Origin: an uncultured Blautia sp.
Lineage (GTDB): Bacteria; Bacillota; Clostridia; Lachnospirales; Lachnospiraceae
Length of the DNA: 64,000 nucleotides
Assembly (NCBI GenBank): GCA_934424575.1
Contig: CAKRXU010000008.1
Location: 19,493-83,492, forward strand
Reading direction: 5' to 3'
Shown here: in pieces, positions 26,095 through 33,911 of the stretch
How the letters are laid out: every line of letters starts with the position of its first letter
Numbering within the stretch: position 1 is the first letter of the stretch
The notes under the pieces: model-generated
What the model saw: the letters and a program-made list of their open reading frames with translations, nothing else
What the model was told of the DNA's origin: nothing
Databases searched by the model: none
Made by a program: the position numbers and the translations under genes

Positions 26095-26155
26095 TAGTAA
26101 AAAACCTCCTGATATTTAAAAATATTGATTGATATAATTACTCACATTCTTTTTA

Positions 26156-26206
26156 TTATACTAAAAGCTTATATAGTTTGCAATGTGTGATTTGCTGTGC
26201 TATAGT
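26156..26206. promoter_or_regulatory. Back-to-back promoters sharing one -35 hexamer
   Basis: Plus strand: TTGCAA (26178-26183), 17 bases, TATAGT (26201-26206) for the gene at 26249. Minus strand: the same self-complementary TTGCAA, 16 bases, TATAAT (26156-26161) for cbiL. Polymerase binding on one side should exclude the other. Confidence 0.5.
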
Positions 26207-26248
26207 ATTTTTCAGAAAAGAAAGAGATGAAACGGAGTTTGAAGTACG

Positions 26249-26800
26249 ATGCATAAATATAAGAAATTTTTGACAGTCTGTTCTCTGGCAGCACTATTAT
26301 CTTCCTGTACTGTGCCATTTGTCTGTATGGCGGCAGCAGACACGGCAGAAACACAGGCAGTAGAATTTGACAAAGAAGATGGAGAATATTCCATCCAGGT
26401 AGATCTGGAGGGTGGAAGCGGCAAGGCGAGCGTGACTTCTCCGACACTTTTTACTGTGAAGGACGGAATGGGATATGCACAGATCCAGTGGAGCAGTTCC
26501 AACTATGACTACATGATCGTGGACGGAGAGAAATATCTCCCGACAAATGAGGAGGGCATGAACTCTGTATTTGAGATCCCGATCCTCACACTTGATGAGG
26601 CAATGCCGGTGATCGCAGACACCACGGCGATGGGAGCACCTCACGAGATCGAATATACGCTGACTTTTTATTCCGATTCCATCGGTTCCAAGAGCCAGCT
26701 TCCGCAGGAGGCAGCCAAGAGAGTCGTTGGCGTTGCAATGGTGATCATCGTTGGCGGTGGGATCCTGAATTATTTTGTCAACAAACGCAACAGATGTTAG
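26249..26800 (+). CDS. Secreted, C-terminally membrane-anchored protein of unknown function (possibly NEAT-like metal/haem-binding)
   Basis: A 183-residue protein. Residues 1-28 are a signal peptide; an internal C-T-V motif resembles but does not clearly match a lipobox. Residues about 40-140 form a beta-rich domain with YSIQVDLEGGSGKASV, QWSSSNYDYMIVDGEKY and FEIPI. A C-terminal transmembrane helix (about 157-176) with a basic tail anchors it. The YDYMIVDGEKY segment is reminiscent of the Y-x3-Y region of NEAT haem-binding domains, but I do not regard this as proven. It is divergent from cbiL and the ABC-2 transporter, which hints at metal or tetrapyrrole handling. Confidence 0.6.
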   Translation: MHKYKKFLTVCSLAALLSSCTVPFVCMAAADTAETQAVEFDKEDGEYSIQVDLEGGSGKASVTSPTLFTVKDGMGYAQIQWSSSNYDYMIVDGEKYLPTNEEGMNSVFEIPILTLDEAMPVIADTTAMGAPHEIEYTLTFYSDSIGSKSQLPQEAAKRVVGVAMVIIVGGGILNYFVNKRNRC

Positions 26801-26822
26801 GGACAGTCTAACAAGCATTAAG

Positions 26823-26860
26823 GAGATTTGGCACTAAGGGATGGTGCCAAATCTCTTTTT
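26823..26860. promoter_or_regulatory. Palindromic operator ahead of the first PTS gene, also a plausible terminator
   Basis: A perfect 12-bp inverted repeat with core TTTGGCAC-N9-GTGCCAAA, followed by TTTTT. It lies 22 bases after the upstream stop and so can terminate that gene. The same core recurs at 32265-32289 where no terminator is needed, and in both places its centre is 53 bases upstream of the -10 box. The half-site TTGGCAC matches the TTGNCAC half-site known for Bacillus MtlR. Confidence 0.7.
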
Positions 26861-26867
26861 CTATTTC

Positions 26868-26897
26868 TTGAAAAGTACAATGGTTTTTCGCTATAAT
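26868..26897 (+). promoter_or_regulatory. Promoter of the first PTS transcription unit
   Basis: TTGAAA (26868-26873), 18-base spacer, TATAAT (26892-26897). The leader that follows carries an imperfect palindrome GTAAC-N6-GTTAC at 26916-26931. Confidence 0.75.
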
Positions 26898-27022
26898 GAA
26901 CTCATCAAGAAGAGAGTAACTGGCCGGTTACACCTCAGAAAAAAAGAGTAAAAGAAAATGAAACTGACGGAAAAAGAGAAGGAAATCCGTCCACTAAAAA
27001 ATCAAAATGAGGTGTAAACACA

Positions 27023-28420
27023 ATGAAAGAAAAAGTTCAGGTATTTGGAAGGTTTTTGAGCGGAATGGTCATGCCGAACATCGGCGCATTCATCGCATGG
27101 GGGCTCATCACAGCGCTTTTTATCGAGACAGGATGGTGTCCGAATGAGAAACTCGCACAGTTTGTAACTCCGATGTCAACCGTACTGCTGCCGCTTCTGA
27201 TCGCATACACTGGCGGTTCTGCCGTAGCAGGACAGCGCGGCGGCGTGATCGGTGCGATCGCGACCATGGGTGTGATCGTCGGTTCTGACATCCCGATGTT
27301 CATCGGTGCCATGATCGTCGGACCGCTGGCTGCATGGATCATCAAGAAATTTGACAAAGCAGTTGAGGGTCACATCAAAGCCGGCTTTGAAATGCTGGTA
27401 AATAACTTTTCACTTGGTATCATCGGTGCGATCCTTGCATGTCTTGCCATGTATGGAGTTGCCCCGCTCGTAACAGGAATGAACTCCGTTATGAGAGCCG
27501 GTGTAGATGTCTTTGTTTCACACGGACTTCTTCCGCTGGCAAGTATCTTTATCGAACCTGCAAAAGTATTATTCTTAAACAACGCGATCAACCACGGGAT
27601 CTTATCCCCAATGGGAATCCAGCAGGTAGAGGAAACGGGAAAATCTATTTTCTTCCTGCTTGAAGCAAACCCGGGGCCGGGACTTGGAATCCTGCTTGCT
27701 TACTGTATCGCAGGCAAAGGAAATGCGAAGAGCTCTGCACCTGGAGCAGTGATCATCCATTTCCTCGGCGGAATCCATGAAATCTATTTTCCGTACATCC
27801 TTATGAACCCGCTGCTTCTGATCTCTGTCATCGCAGGCGGCGCAAGTGGAATCTTCTGCTTCAACTTATTTAACGTAGGTCTTACTGCACCGGCTTCACC
27901 GGGAAGTATCATCGCGATCATGATGATGGCAGAAAAACACAGCTATTTTGGACTGATCGTCGGTGTTGCAGTGGCAGCACTTGTCTCTTTTGCAATCTCC
28001 GTGCCGATCCTCAAATTCATGGGCAAGGATACATCTCTGGAAGATGCACAGCGTCAGAAAGATGCCATGAAAAAACAGGCAAAAGGAATTGCAGCAGAAA
28101 CAGCAGCCACTGTACCGGCAGCAAATACAGGAAAAGTAACAAAGATCGCTTTTGCATGCGATGCAGGAATGGGCTCCAGCGCAATGGGCGCAACGGTCCT
28201 CAAGAAAAAACTTGCAGCAGCAGGTCTTGAGGGAATCGAAGTTATCCACACACCGGTATCCAGCATCCCGGCAGATGTACAGATCGTTGTCACACATGAG
28301 GAACTGGGAGAGCGCGCAGCACACAGCAATCCGAATGCAGAGCGCATCCTGATCACAAACTTCCTTGCCGCACCGGAATATGCAACACTGGTAGAAAATC
28401 TGAAAAAGAGAAATTTATAA
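27023..28420 (+). CDS. mtlA: PTS mannitol-type EIICB permease
   Basis: A 465-residue phosphotransferase permease that imports and phosphorylates a sugar or polyol. Residues about 1-340 are the EIIC membrane domain, with the family motifs NNAINHGI and LGGIHEIYFPYI (the GGIHE glutamate is central to substrate binding). Residues about 372-465 are EIIB, with the phosphocysteine in ACDAGMGSSAMGA (Cys379). There is no EIIA domain; EIIA is encoded at 32415. The ATG is preceded by GAGGTG. It begins the first PTS transcription unit. The name reflects the family; the true substrate is uncertain because no mannitol-1-phosphate 5-dehydrogenase is present. Confidence 0.9.
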   Translation: MKEKVQVFGRFLSGMVMPNIGAFIAWGLITALFIETGWCPNEKLAQFVTPMSTVLLPLLIAYTGGSAVAGQRGGVIGAIATMGVIVGSDIPMFIGAMIVGPLAAWIIKKFDKAVEGHIKAGFEMLVNNFSLGIIGAILACLAMYGVAPLVTGMNSVMRAGVDVFVSHGLLPLASIFIEPAKVLFLNNAINHGILSPMGIQQVEETGKSIFFLLEANPGPGLGILLAYCIAGKGNAKSSAPGAVIIHFLGGIHEIYFPYILMNPLLLISVIAGGASGIFCFNLFNVGLTAPASPGSIIAIMMMAEKHSYFGLIVGVAVAALVSFAISVPILKFMGKDTSLEDAQRQKDAMKKQAKGIAAETAATVPAANTGKVTKIAFACDAGMGSSAMGATVLKKKLAAAGLEGIEVIHTPVSSIPADVQIVVTHEELGERAAHSNPNAERILITNFLAAPEYATLVENLKKRNL

Positions 28421-28498
28421 ATTATAGATGCCCTCTAAAATTTTAATATAACCGCAACATATCCCACACGTTAGTTATGCGCCTTAAATGGAGCGAAT

Positions 28499-28530
28499 TG
28501 ACGGGTGGGATTGTTGTATGATAAAATTAT
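28499..28530 (+). promoter_or_regulatory. Possible internal promoter for the second EIICB and regulator genes
   Basis: TTGACG is followed about 18 bases later by TAAAAT. A 7-bp inverted repeat ATCCCAC/GTGGGAT surrounds the region. It could allow expression of the EIICB2-regulator pair apart from the first EIICB. Confidence 0.35.
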
Positions 28531-28593
28531 TTACAGAACAAAAACGGGTAGCAGACAGGCGGCGGGGAAATCTGTCTGACGCGGGGGAACGTT

Positions 28594-30117
28594 ATGAATG
28601 TGATACAGAAAACAGGAAAATTTTATTCAAGGATCATCATGAAAAATATCGGCACTTTTGTCTTTATCGGTCTTTTGTCCGTGGTATTTCAGACCAAGGG
28701 ATGGTTTCCGAATGAAGATATCTATGCGATCTCGCAGGTCGCCTATCGCTATGTCCTGCCATGTATGATCGCCTATGAAGGAGGAAATCTTCTCAGTGAC
28801 TCTTTTGGAGGGCTGGCGGCAGTTATGGCACTCTGTGGGATCCTCGTGCGGGATCCGGAGGCAGGGATCTTTGGGGCGATGGTCTCAGCTCCACTCGGAG
28901 GATACCTCTGGAAAAAAGAGCGGGAATTTCTGGAGCGGGACTGTTTCGCAGAGACCAAGATGCTGTTCCGAAATTTGCTCCTGGGGCTTACCGGGGCGGT
29001 TCTTGCGGTCGGGGAATATTATCTTCTGGCAGAAGCAGTGACTGTCTTTGCAGTAGCAGCCGGCAGCTGCATCGGATGGATCATGGAGCATGGCTATATC
29101 GCAGTCCTGAATGTCCTGATCGAGCCGGCGAAGGTTTTTTTCCTGAATAATATCATGAACCATGGGATCCTCGTTCCGCTGGGGATGAGCCAGGCAGAGC
29201 AGACGGGAGGTTCGCTCCTTCTCCTTCTTGAGACGAACCCGGGACCGGGACTTGGGATGCTGCTTGGACTGCTTTTATACAAAAGAAAAAATGTCAAACG
29301 CCGTCAGGAATTGGCGACAGCTGCATTTACACAGGCGATCGGAGGGATCCATGAAGTTTATTTTCCCTTTGTACTTGCGGATCTGGGCCTTCTGCTTCCA
29401 TTGATCGTGGGTGGTGTTGCGGGAAGTATCTGGTTTTCCGTTTTTCACTGTGAGACAGCGGGCGTGATCTCGCCGGGAAGTGTTCTGACCATTCTGATCA
29501 TGGCGGGAAGAAACAGTATGCTGCCGGTGCTTGGAGGAATCCTTGTTTCTACGGCTGTGTCCGGCGTTGGTAGCTATCTGTATCTGTGCTGGAGAGGTGA
29601 GGGGAAAGAAAAGCTGCAGCCAGAAGCTATGAAGACAGATGGTGCACAGAATGTAGTGCAGTTGAAAACAATGGAGCCAGAAGTATTGCAGCCAGAAATA
29701 CCGGAGAGTGAGAAGCAGGAAGAACTTGAGAAAGAAAATACAGAAATGTCCGGGTCGGAGCGTGAAGTGGAAACTGCATCAGAACAGGAGGAGAAACCCA
29801 TGCCGGATAATATTTACCAGAACTTACATAAAATAGGCTTCGTCTGTGACGGAGGAATGGGCTCCAGCGCAATGGGAGCGGCTCTGTTCCGACGCGCACT
29901 CAAAACAGCCGGTATCACTGGGATCCAGGTGGAAGTTTATGCTGCAGACCTGATCGAAGAGGACATTGATCTGATCGTCTGCCAGAAAGAATTTTATGCG
30001 CTGAACCCACAGCTGCATGAGAAAGCCTGTCATGTGATCGCCGGATTTACCGACAGAGAAGAATACACAAAACTGATCCAGTGCATCCAGGATGCACAGA
30101 ATGGGGGAACAAGATGA
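28594..30117 (+). CDS. Second, diverged PTS mannitol-type EIICB
   Basis: A 507-residue paralogue of the preceding protein. EIIC motifs are kept (NNIMNHGI, IGGIHEVYFPF). The EIIB domain at about 410-507 has its phosphocysteine in VCDGGMGSSAMGA (Cys418). It differs in a shorter N-terminus and in an inserted Glu-rich linker of roughly 70 residues between EIIC and EIIB (about 335-405). It is poorly conserved outside motifs compared with MtlA. Its last codons overlap the regulator gene (ATGA), so the two are translationally coupled, which suggests that this paralogue may feed a signal to the regulator as well as transport. A GGGGGAAC site precedes the ATG. Confidence 0.88.
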   Translation: MNVIQKTGKFYSRIIMKNIGTFVFIGLLSVVFQTKGWFPNEDIYAISQVAYRYVLPCMIAYEGGNLLSDSFGGLAAVMALCGILVRDPEAGIFGAMVSAPLGGYLWKKEREFLERDCFAETKMLFRNLLLGLTGAVLAVGEYYLLAEAVTVFAVAAGSCIGWIMEHGYIAVLNVLIEPAKVFFLNNIMNHGILVPLGMSQAEQTGGSLLLLLETNPGPGLGMLLGLLLYKRKNVKRRQELATAAFTQAIGGIHEVYFPFVLADLGLLLPLIVGGVAGSIWFSVFHCETAGVISPGSVLTILIMAGRNSMLPVLGGILVSTAVSGVGSYLYLCWRGEGKEKLQPEAMKTDGAQNVVQLKTMEPEVLQPEIPESEKQEELEKENTEMSGSEREVETASEQEEKPMPDNIYQNLHKIGFVCDGGMGSSAMGAALFRRALKTAGITGIQVEVYAADLIEEDIDLIVCQKEFYALNPQLHEKACHVIAGFTDREEYTKLIQCIQDAQNGGTR

Positions 30118-32219
30118 AGTTAAGTAATATTTCGCCCCGAGTCAGCCAGATCCTGCAGATTCTGCTGGAACAGAATGCACCGATCTCTGTGAAAGCACTT
30201 GCAGAGCAGATGAATTTAAGCAAGCGCACGATCCAGAGGGAGATGGATTCTGTCAATGCGATTCTTAAGGGATACGAAATTATATTGAATTCCAAAACAG
30301 GAGTCGGAGTCTGGCTTGAAGACAGCGAGGACAAAAAACAGGAGCTGCGGCAGGATCTGTCGATGGATGACCGTCTGGATGTCAGCAACCGTGAAGAACG
30401 CAGGAAGCGTCTGACGCTTGAGATCCTCAAGGAAAAAGAACTCCGCAAACTGTTTTATTACAGCAGCCGTTTCCAGGTAAGTGAGGCGACGATCAGTGCA
30501 GATCTGGAGGCAATCGAAGGGTGGCTGACCAGATACGGGCTCCGGATCACGCGCAAGCCGGGAAGCGGGATTTCCATTTCCGGAAGTGAAGAAGCATACC
30601 GCCGCGCGATTCGTGCATTTATCAACGAAAATATCGATACGCATATGCTGAGAGAAGCCTACGAGTCTACAGAGAGTGACGCAGAGGGTTATGCATCGCT
30701 GCAGTACGGAGATATCGGTAAGATCTTGAATGATGATATCGTGAAGCGTGTGATCGCCTGCCTGTCAGGGATGGACAATACCCGTGTGATGACTCTGACA
30801 GAGAGTTCCTATGTCGGTCTGGTGATCCATATTGCGATCGCGATCAACCGGATCCTCAAGGATGAGGTGATCGACACGGATGCATCCTGGCAGCAGGGAC
30901 TTGTGGAGGATGCAGATTATCACCTTGCAGAGCAGATCGTAGAAGAGCTGGAGGAAGAGTTTGAGATCGAGATCCCGGCAGTGGAGGTTTCCTATATCTG
31001 CCTGCACGTCAAGGGAGCAAAGCATGAAAAGATCCAGTGGGACGGACAGAAGATCAATGCGATCGAGAACAGGGAACTCCGGGGGCTTCTTAATGAAATG
31101 GTGGATGCTTTTGACCCGGAGAGTGCATATCTTCTGAAGCAGGACGAAGAATTTATCCAGGGGCTTCTCGCACACTTGCGTCCGACTCTGATCCGTCTGG
31201 ATCATGGCATGCAGATCCAGAATCCGGTGCTGGATGATATCAAACAGAACTATGCAGATATCTACCAGAAATGCCTGAATGTTGCCAAAGTGCTGGAACA
31301 CTTTACCGGAAAGCAGGTTCCGGAGGAAGAGACAGGATTTTTGACAGTACATTTCGGCGCGGCTATGGTGCGTCAGGAAGGACGCAAAGAAGAAATCCGT
31401 CAGGTGGATATTGGAATTGTCTGCTCAAGCGGGATCGGTATTTCTCGTCTGATGCTGTCGAAGCTGAATAAGCTGTTTGGTGACCGCGTAAATCTTACTG
31501 CCTATGGAAAAAACGACATTACTTCTTATGTACAGGGAAAAACAGACTTTTTTGTATCCAGCCTTCCAATCGAAAAAGCAGAGATCCCGGTGATCCATGT
31601 CAATCCGCTTCTGAATGAGGAGGACATTGACCAGATCCGCAAGATGATCTACCAGTATCAGCGGATGCCAGGGAAACATAAGCAGGAAGATCTGTTTTCC
31701 GTGCAGCTTGATCAGATCAACCAGATGGCGGCACAGATTAATATTGTGATCAAGGATATGGAGCTTTTTCATGTAGATGTGGATATTACCTTTGAGGAAC
31801 TTCTGCATCAGATCGGAGAGAGGCTTTCTCCGTATTCCGACCGAAGCCAGATCATTCAGGAAGACCTGATGAGACGGGAGCAGGTGTCTTCGCAGATCTT
31901 TGCGGAGTTTGGCTTTGCGCTTCTTCATACCAGGACGAAGGGTGTGACGCGCCCGGTATTTGCCGTGTGCATGCCGGAGGAAAATGTGGCATTTAAAGAC
32001 CCGTATTTCAAACAGATCACGGTGGCTTTTGTCATGCTGGTACCGGACGATGAGCTGGTAAAGATCAACAATGACATCATGGGACACATCAGCGGCATGC
32101 TCATCGAAGAACCGGAATTTATGGAGGTCGCAGAGCAGGGCGACAAGGAGCAGATCCGCACGCTGCTGTCCAAACATCTAAAACAATATTTCAGGAAATA
32201 TCTTTCAGGACTGTCATAA
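30114..32219 (+). CDS. PRD-domain transcriptional activator, MtlR-like
   Basis: A 701-residue modular PTS-controlled activator. Order: N-terminal HTH (about 10-55, SVKALAEQMNLSKRTIQREMDSV), a second HTH-like region (about 100-160), PRD1 (about 195-305, His239 and His298), PRD2 (about 320-425, His355 and His413), an EIIB-like domain with VCSSGIGISR (Cys437), and an EIIA-like domain to the end. In MtlR-type activators phosphorylation of the PRD and EIIB-like sites sets activity according to sugar flux. The start ATG overlaps the upstream stop and follows GGGGGAAC. It is the obvious candidate to bind the two matched palindromes at 26827 and 32265. Confidence 0.92.
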   Translation: MKLSNISPRVSQILQILLEQNAPISVKALAEQMNLSKRTIQREMDSVNAILKGYEIILNSKTGVGVWLEDSEDKKQELRQDLSMDDRLDVSNREERRKRLTLEILKEKELRKLFYYSSRFQVSEATISADLEAIEGWLTRYGLRITRKPGSGISISGSEEAYRRAIRAFINENIDTHMLREAYESTESDAEGYASLQYGDIGKILNDDIVKRVIACLSGMDNTRVMTLTESSYVGLVIHIAIAINRILKDEVIDTDASWQQGLVEDADYHLAEQIVEELEEEFEIEIPAVEVSYICLHVKGAKHEKIQWDGQKINAIENRELRGLLNEMVDAFDPESAYLLKQDEEFIQGLLAHLRPTLIRLDHGMQIQNPVLDDIKQNYADIYQKCLNVAKVLEHFTGKQVPEEETGFLTVHFGAAMVRQEGRKEEIRQVDIGIVCSSGIGISRLMLSKLNKLFGDRVNLTAYGKNDITSYVQGKTDFFVSSLPIEKAEIPVIHVNPLLNEEDIDQIRKMIYQYQRMPGKHKQEDLFSVQLDQINQMAAQINIVIKDMELFHVDVDITFEELLHQIGERLSPYSDRSQIIQEDLMRREQVSSQIFAEFGFALLHTRTKGVTRPVFAVCMPEENVAFKDPYFKQITVAFVMLVPDDELVKINNDIMGHISGMLIEEPEFMEVAEQGDKEQIRTLLSKHLKQYFRKYLSGLS

Positions 32220-32235
32220 ACGGCAGTCCTTTTTT
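32207..32235 (+). terminator. Terminator overlapping the stop codon of the PRD activator gene
   Basis: The stem AGGACTG/CAGTCCT brackets the TAA and is followed by T's. Confidence 0.75.
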
Positions 32236-32264
32236 GCTGTTATAGAGCGTCTTTTTTCTTCAAT

Positions 32265-32289
32265 TTTGGCACTAAGGGATGGTGCCAAA
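32265..32289. promoter_or_regulatory. Second copy of the TTTGGCAC-N9-GTGCCAAA operator
   Basis: The core and spacer are identical to the element at 26827-26851. It has no T-run, and the upstream gene already has its own terminator, so a regulatory role is favoured. Its centre is about 65 bases before the expected transcription start. Confidence 0.75.
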
Positions 32290-32305
32290 TCCCCCTTTCT
32301 TTAAA

Positions 32306-32335
32306 TTGAAATTTCCCATTTGCCATGTGTATAAT
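32306..32335 (+). promoter_or_regulatory. Promoter of the EIIA-kinase-dehydrogenase unit
   Basis: TTGAAA (32306-32311), 18-base spacer, TATAAT (32330-32335); the same hexamers and spacing as the promoter at 26868-26897. Confidence 0.78.
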
Positions 32336-32414
32336 AAAGTCACAAAGAGGAAAGCAAAAACAAATCGGAACTTCAAAAAATAGAAAATGAAAAGAATTCA
32401 GGGAGGTAACTTAC

Positions 32415-32903
32415 ATGTTTTTTAAATCAAAAAAAGAGAAAGCTCAGAAAGCAGAAACAGCACCGGTGATCGAAAAGAAAGAACTTCTGTACCGTGAAAA
32501 CATTCGCACAGGCTGCGCACCGGCGACAAAGCAGGAAGCAATCCTGGCAGCAGGAAAGATGCTTGTAGAAACAGGTTATGTAGAACCGGAATATGCAGAG
32601 GCGATGCTCGAGAGAGAAAAGACATGTTCCACATTCATGGGAAACGGACTTGCTCTTCCACATGGTGTTGAAGCAGCAAAGAAGAGAGTTTTACAGTCAG
32701 GGATCTCCGTACAGACCTTCAAAGAACCGATTGACTGGGACGGCAATCCGGTTCGCATCGTGATCGGGATCGCAGGAGTCGGAGATGCACATCTCGACAT
32801 CCTGGCACAGATCGCAGAAGCAATGCTTGATGAAGAAGTGAGTGCAAACATCGCAGATTATGACGCAGATAAAATTTACAAAGTCCTCACAGGAAAGGAG
32901 TAA
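32415..32903 (+). CDS. mtlF: PTS EIIA, mannitol/fructose type
   Basis: A 162-residue cytoplasmic phosphocarrier that passes phosphate from HPr to the EIIB domains of the two upstream permeases. Residues about 22-160 are the EIIA-mtl/fru domain; the phosphorylated histidine is His83 in GLALPHG. A 20-residue Lys/Glu-rich N-terminal extension is unusual for a bare EIIA. Its promoter and operator match those of the EIICB unit, which ties the two operons together. AGGGAGG precedes the ATG. Confidence 0.92.
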   Translation: MFFKSKKEKAQKAETAPVIEKKELLYRENIRTGCAPATKQEAILAAGKMLVETGYVEPEYAEAMLEREKTCSTFMGNGLALPHGVEAAKKRVLQSGISVQTFKEPIDWDGNPVRIVIGIAGVGDAHLDILAQIAEAMLDEEVSANIADYDADKIYKVLTGKE

Positions 32904-32907
32904 AGAA

Positions 32908-33837
32908 ATGATCATAACAGTAACAATGAACCCGGCGATCGACAAGACCGTAGAGATCGAACAGCTCGTGCCAAACGGACTGAACCGCATCCAGAAGGTA
33001 GAATACGATGCCGGAGGAAAAGGAATCAACGTTTCCAAAACGATCCACGAACTTGGCGGTGAGAGCCTTGCGATGGGATTCCTCGGAGGAAATGCAGGAA
33101 AGACGATCGAGAACGTACTTACATCCTGGGACATCCAGCACGATTTTATCTGGGTGGAAGGCGAGACAAGAACCAACACCAAAGTTTTTGAAAAGAGCGG
33201 CGGTGTGACAGAATTAAATGAGCCAGGACCGGTCATCAGCGAAGCACAGGTGGAAGAACTGATCCAGAAAATCTGTGAGCACACAGACAAAGAAACACTG
33301 GTCGTTCTCGCAGGAAGCATTCCAGCAGGTGTCGACAAAAACATTTACGCAGCGATCACAGAGCGTGTCCATGAAAAAGGCGGTTCCGTCCTGATGGATG
33401 CAGACGGAGAACTGTTCCGCAATGCGCTGAAAGCATCTCCGGACATCATCAAACCGAATCAGGTAGAACTGGAAGAATACATCGGAGCAGATTACAAGCT
33501 TTCCATGGGAGAACTCAAAGATCTGGCAGAAAAATTCCAGAACAACGGAATCAAAACCGTAGCGATCTCCATGGGAAAAGGCGGTGCGATGATCGTAAGA
33601 GACAAATTTGCGGCAAGATGCCCGGCATTATCTGTCAAAGCACACTCCACCGTAGGAGCCGGAGATGCAATGGTAGCAGCCCTTGCATATTCCTGGGACA
33701 AAAAACTCGGTGATGAAGAAACCGTAAGACTCTGCATGGCAACTTCCGCAGGAGCCGTGACAACAGTCGGAACAAAACCGCCGGCAAGAACAGTTGTAGA
33801 TGAACTGATCCCGCAGGTGGAGATGGAACTCCTGTAA
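32908..33837 (+). CDS. PfkB-family 1-phosphofructokinase-type kinase
   Basis: A 309-residue ribokinase-fold sugar-phosphate kinase. The N-terminal VTMNPAIDKTVEI, the AGGKGINVSKTI substrate motif, the LAGSIPAGV segment and the STVGAGDAMVA anion-hole with catalytic Asp match FruK/LacC kinases. These add a second phosphate to ketose 1- or 6-phosphates, giving fructose-1,6- or tagatose-1,6-bisphosphate. The start ATG follows AAAGGAG, 4 bases after the EIIA stop. In this operon it most likely acts on the product of the downstream dehydrogenase. The exact substrate cannot be read from sequence. Confidence 0.88.
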   Translation: MIITVTMNPAIDKTVEIEQLVPNGLNRIQKVEYDAGGKGINVSKTIHELGGESLAMGFLGGNAGKTIENVLTSWDIQHDFIWVEGETRTNTKVFEKSGGVTELNEPGPVISEAQVEELIQKICEHTDKETLVVLAGSIPAGVDKNIYAAITERVHEKGGSVLMDADGELFRNALKASPDIIKPNQVELEEYIGADYKLSMGELKDLAEKFQNNGIKTVAISMGKGGAMIVRDKFAARCPALSVKAHSTVGAGDAMVAALAYSWDKKLGDEETVRLCMATSAGAVTTVGTKPPARTVVDELIPQVEMELL

Positions 33838-33911
33838 GGAGCAGTTTACTGCGGAACAATCCGTAAATATGGAGTAAATATAATAGAAAAAATAGAAAAG
33901 GAGATTTTATC

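Noticed and set aside
28488..28715. A small gene before the second EIICB
   Set aside because: The 75-codon frame overlaps the start of the EIICB gene in another frame and has no recognisable motif.
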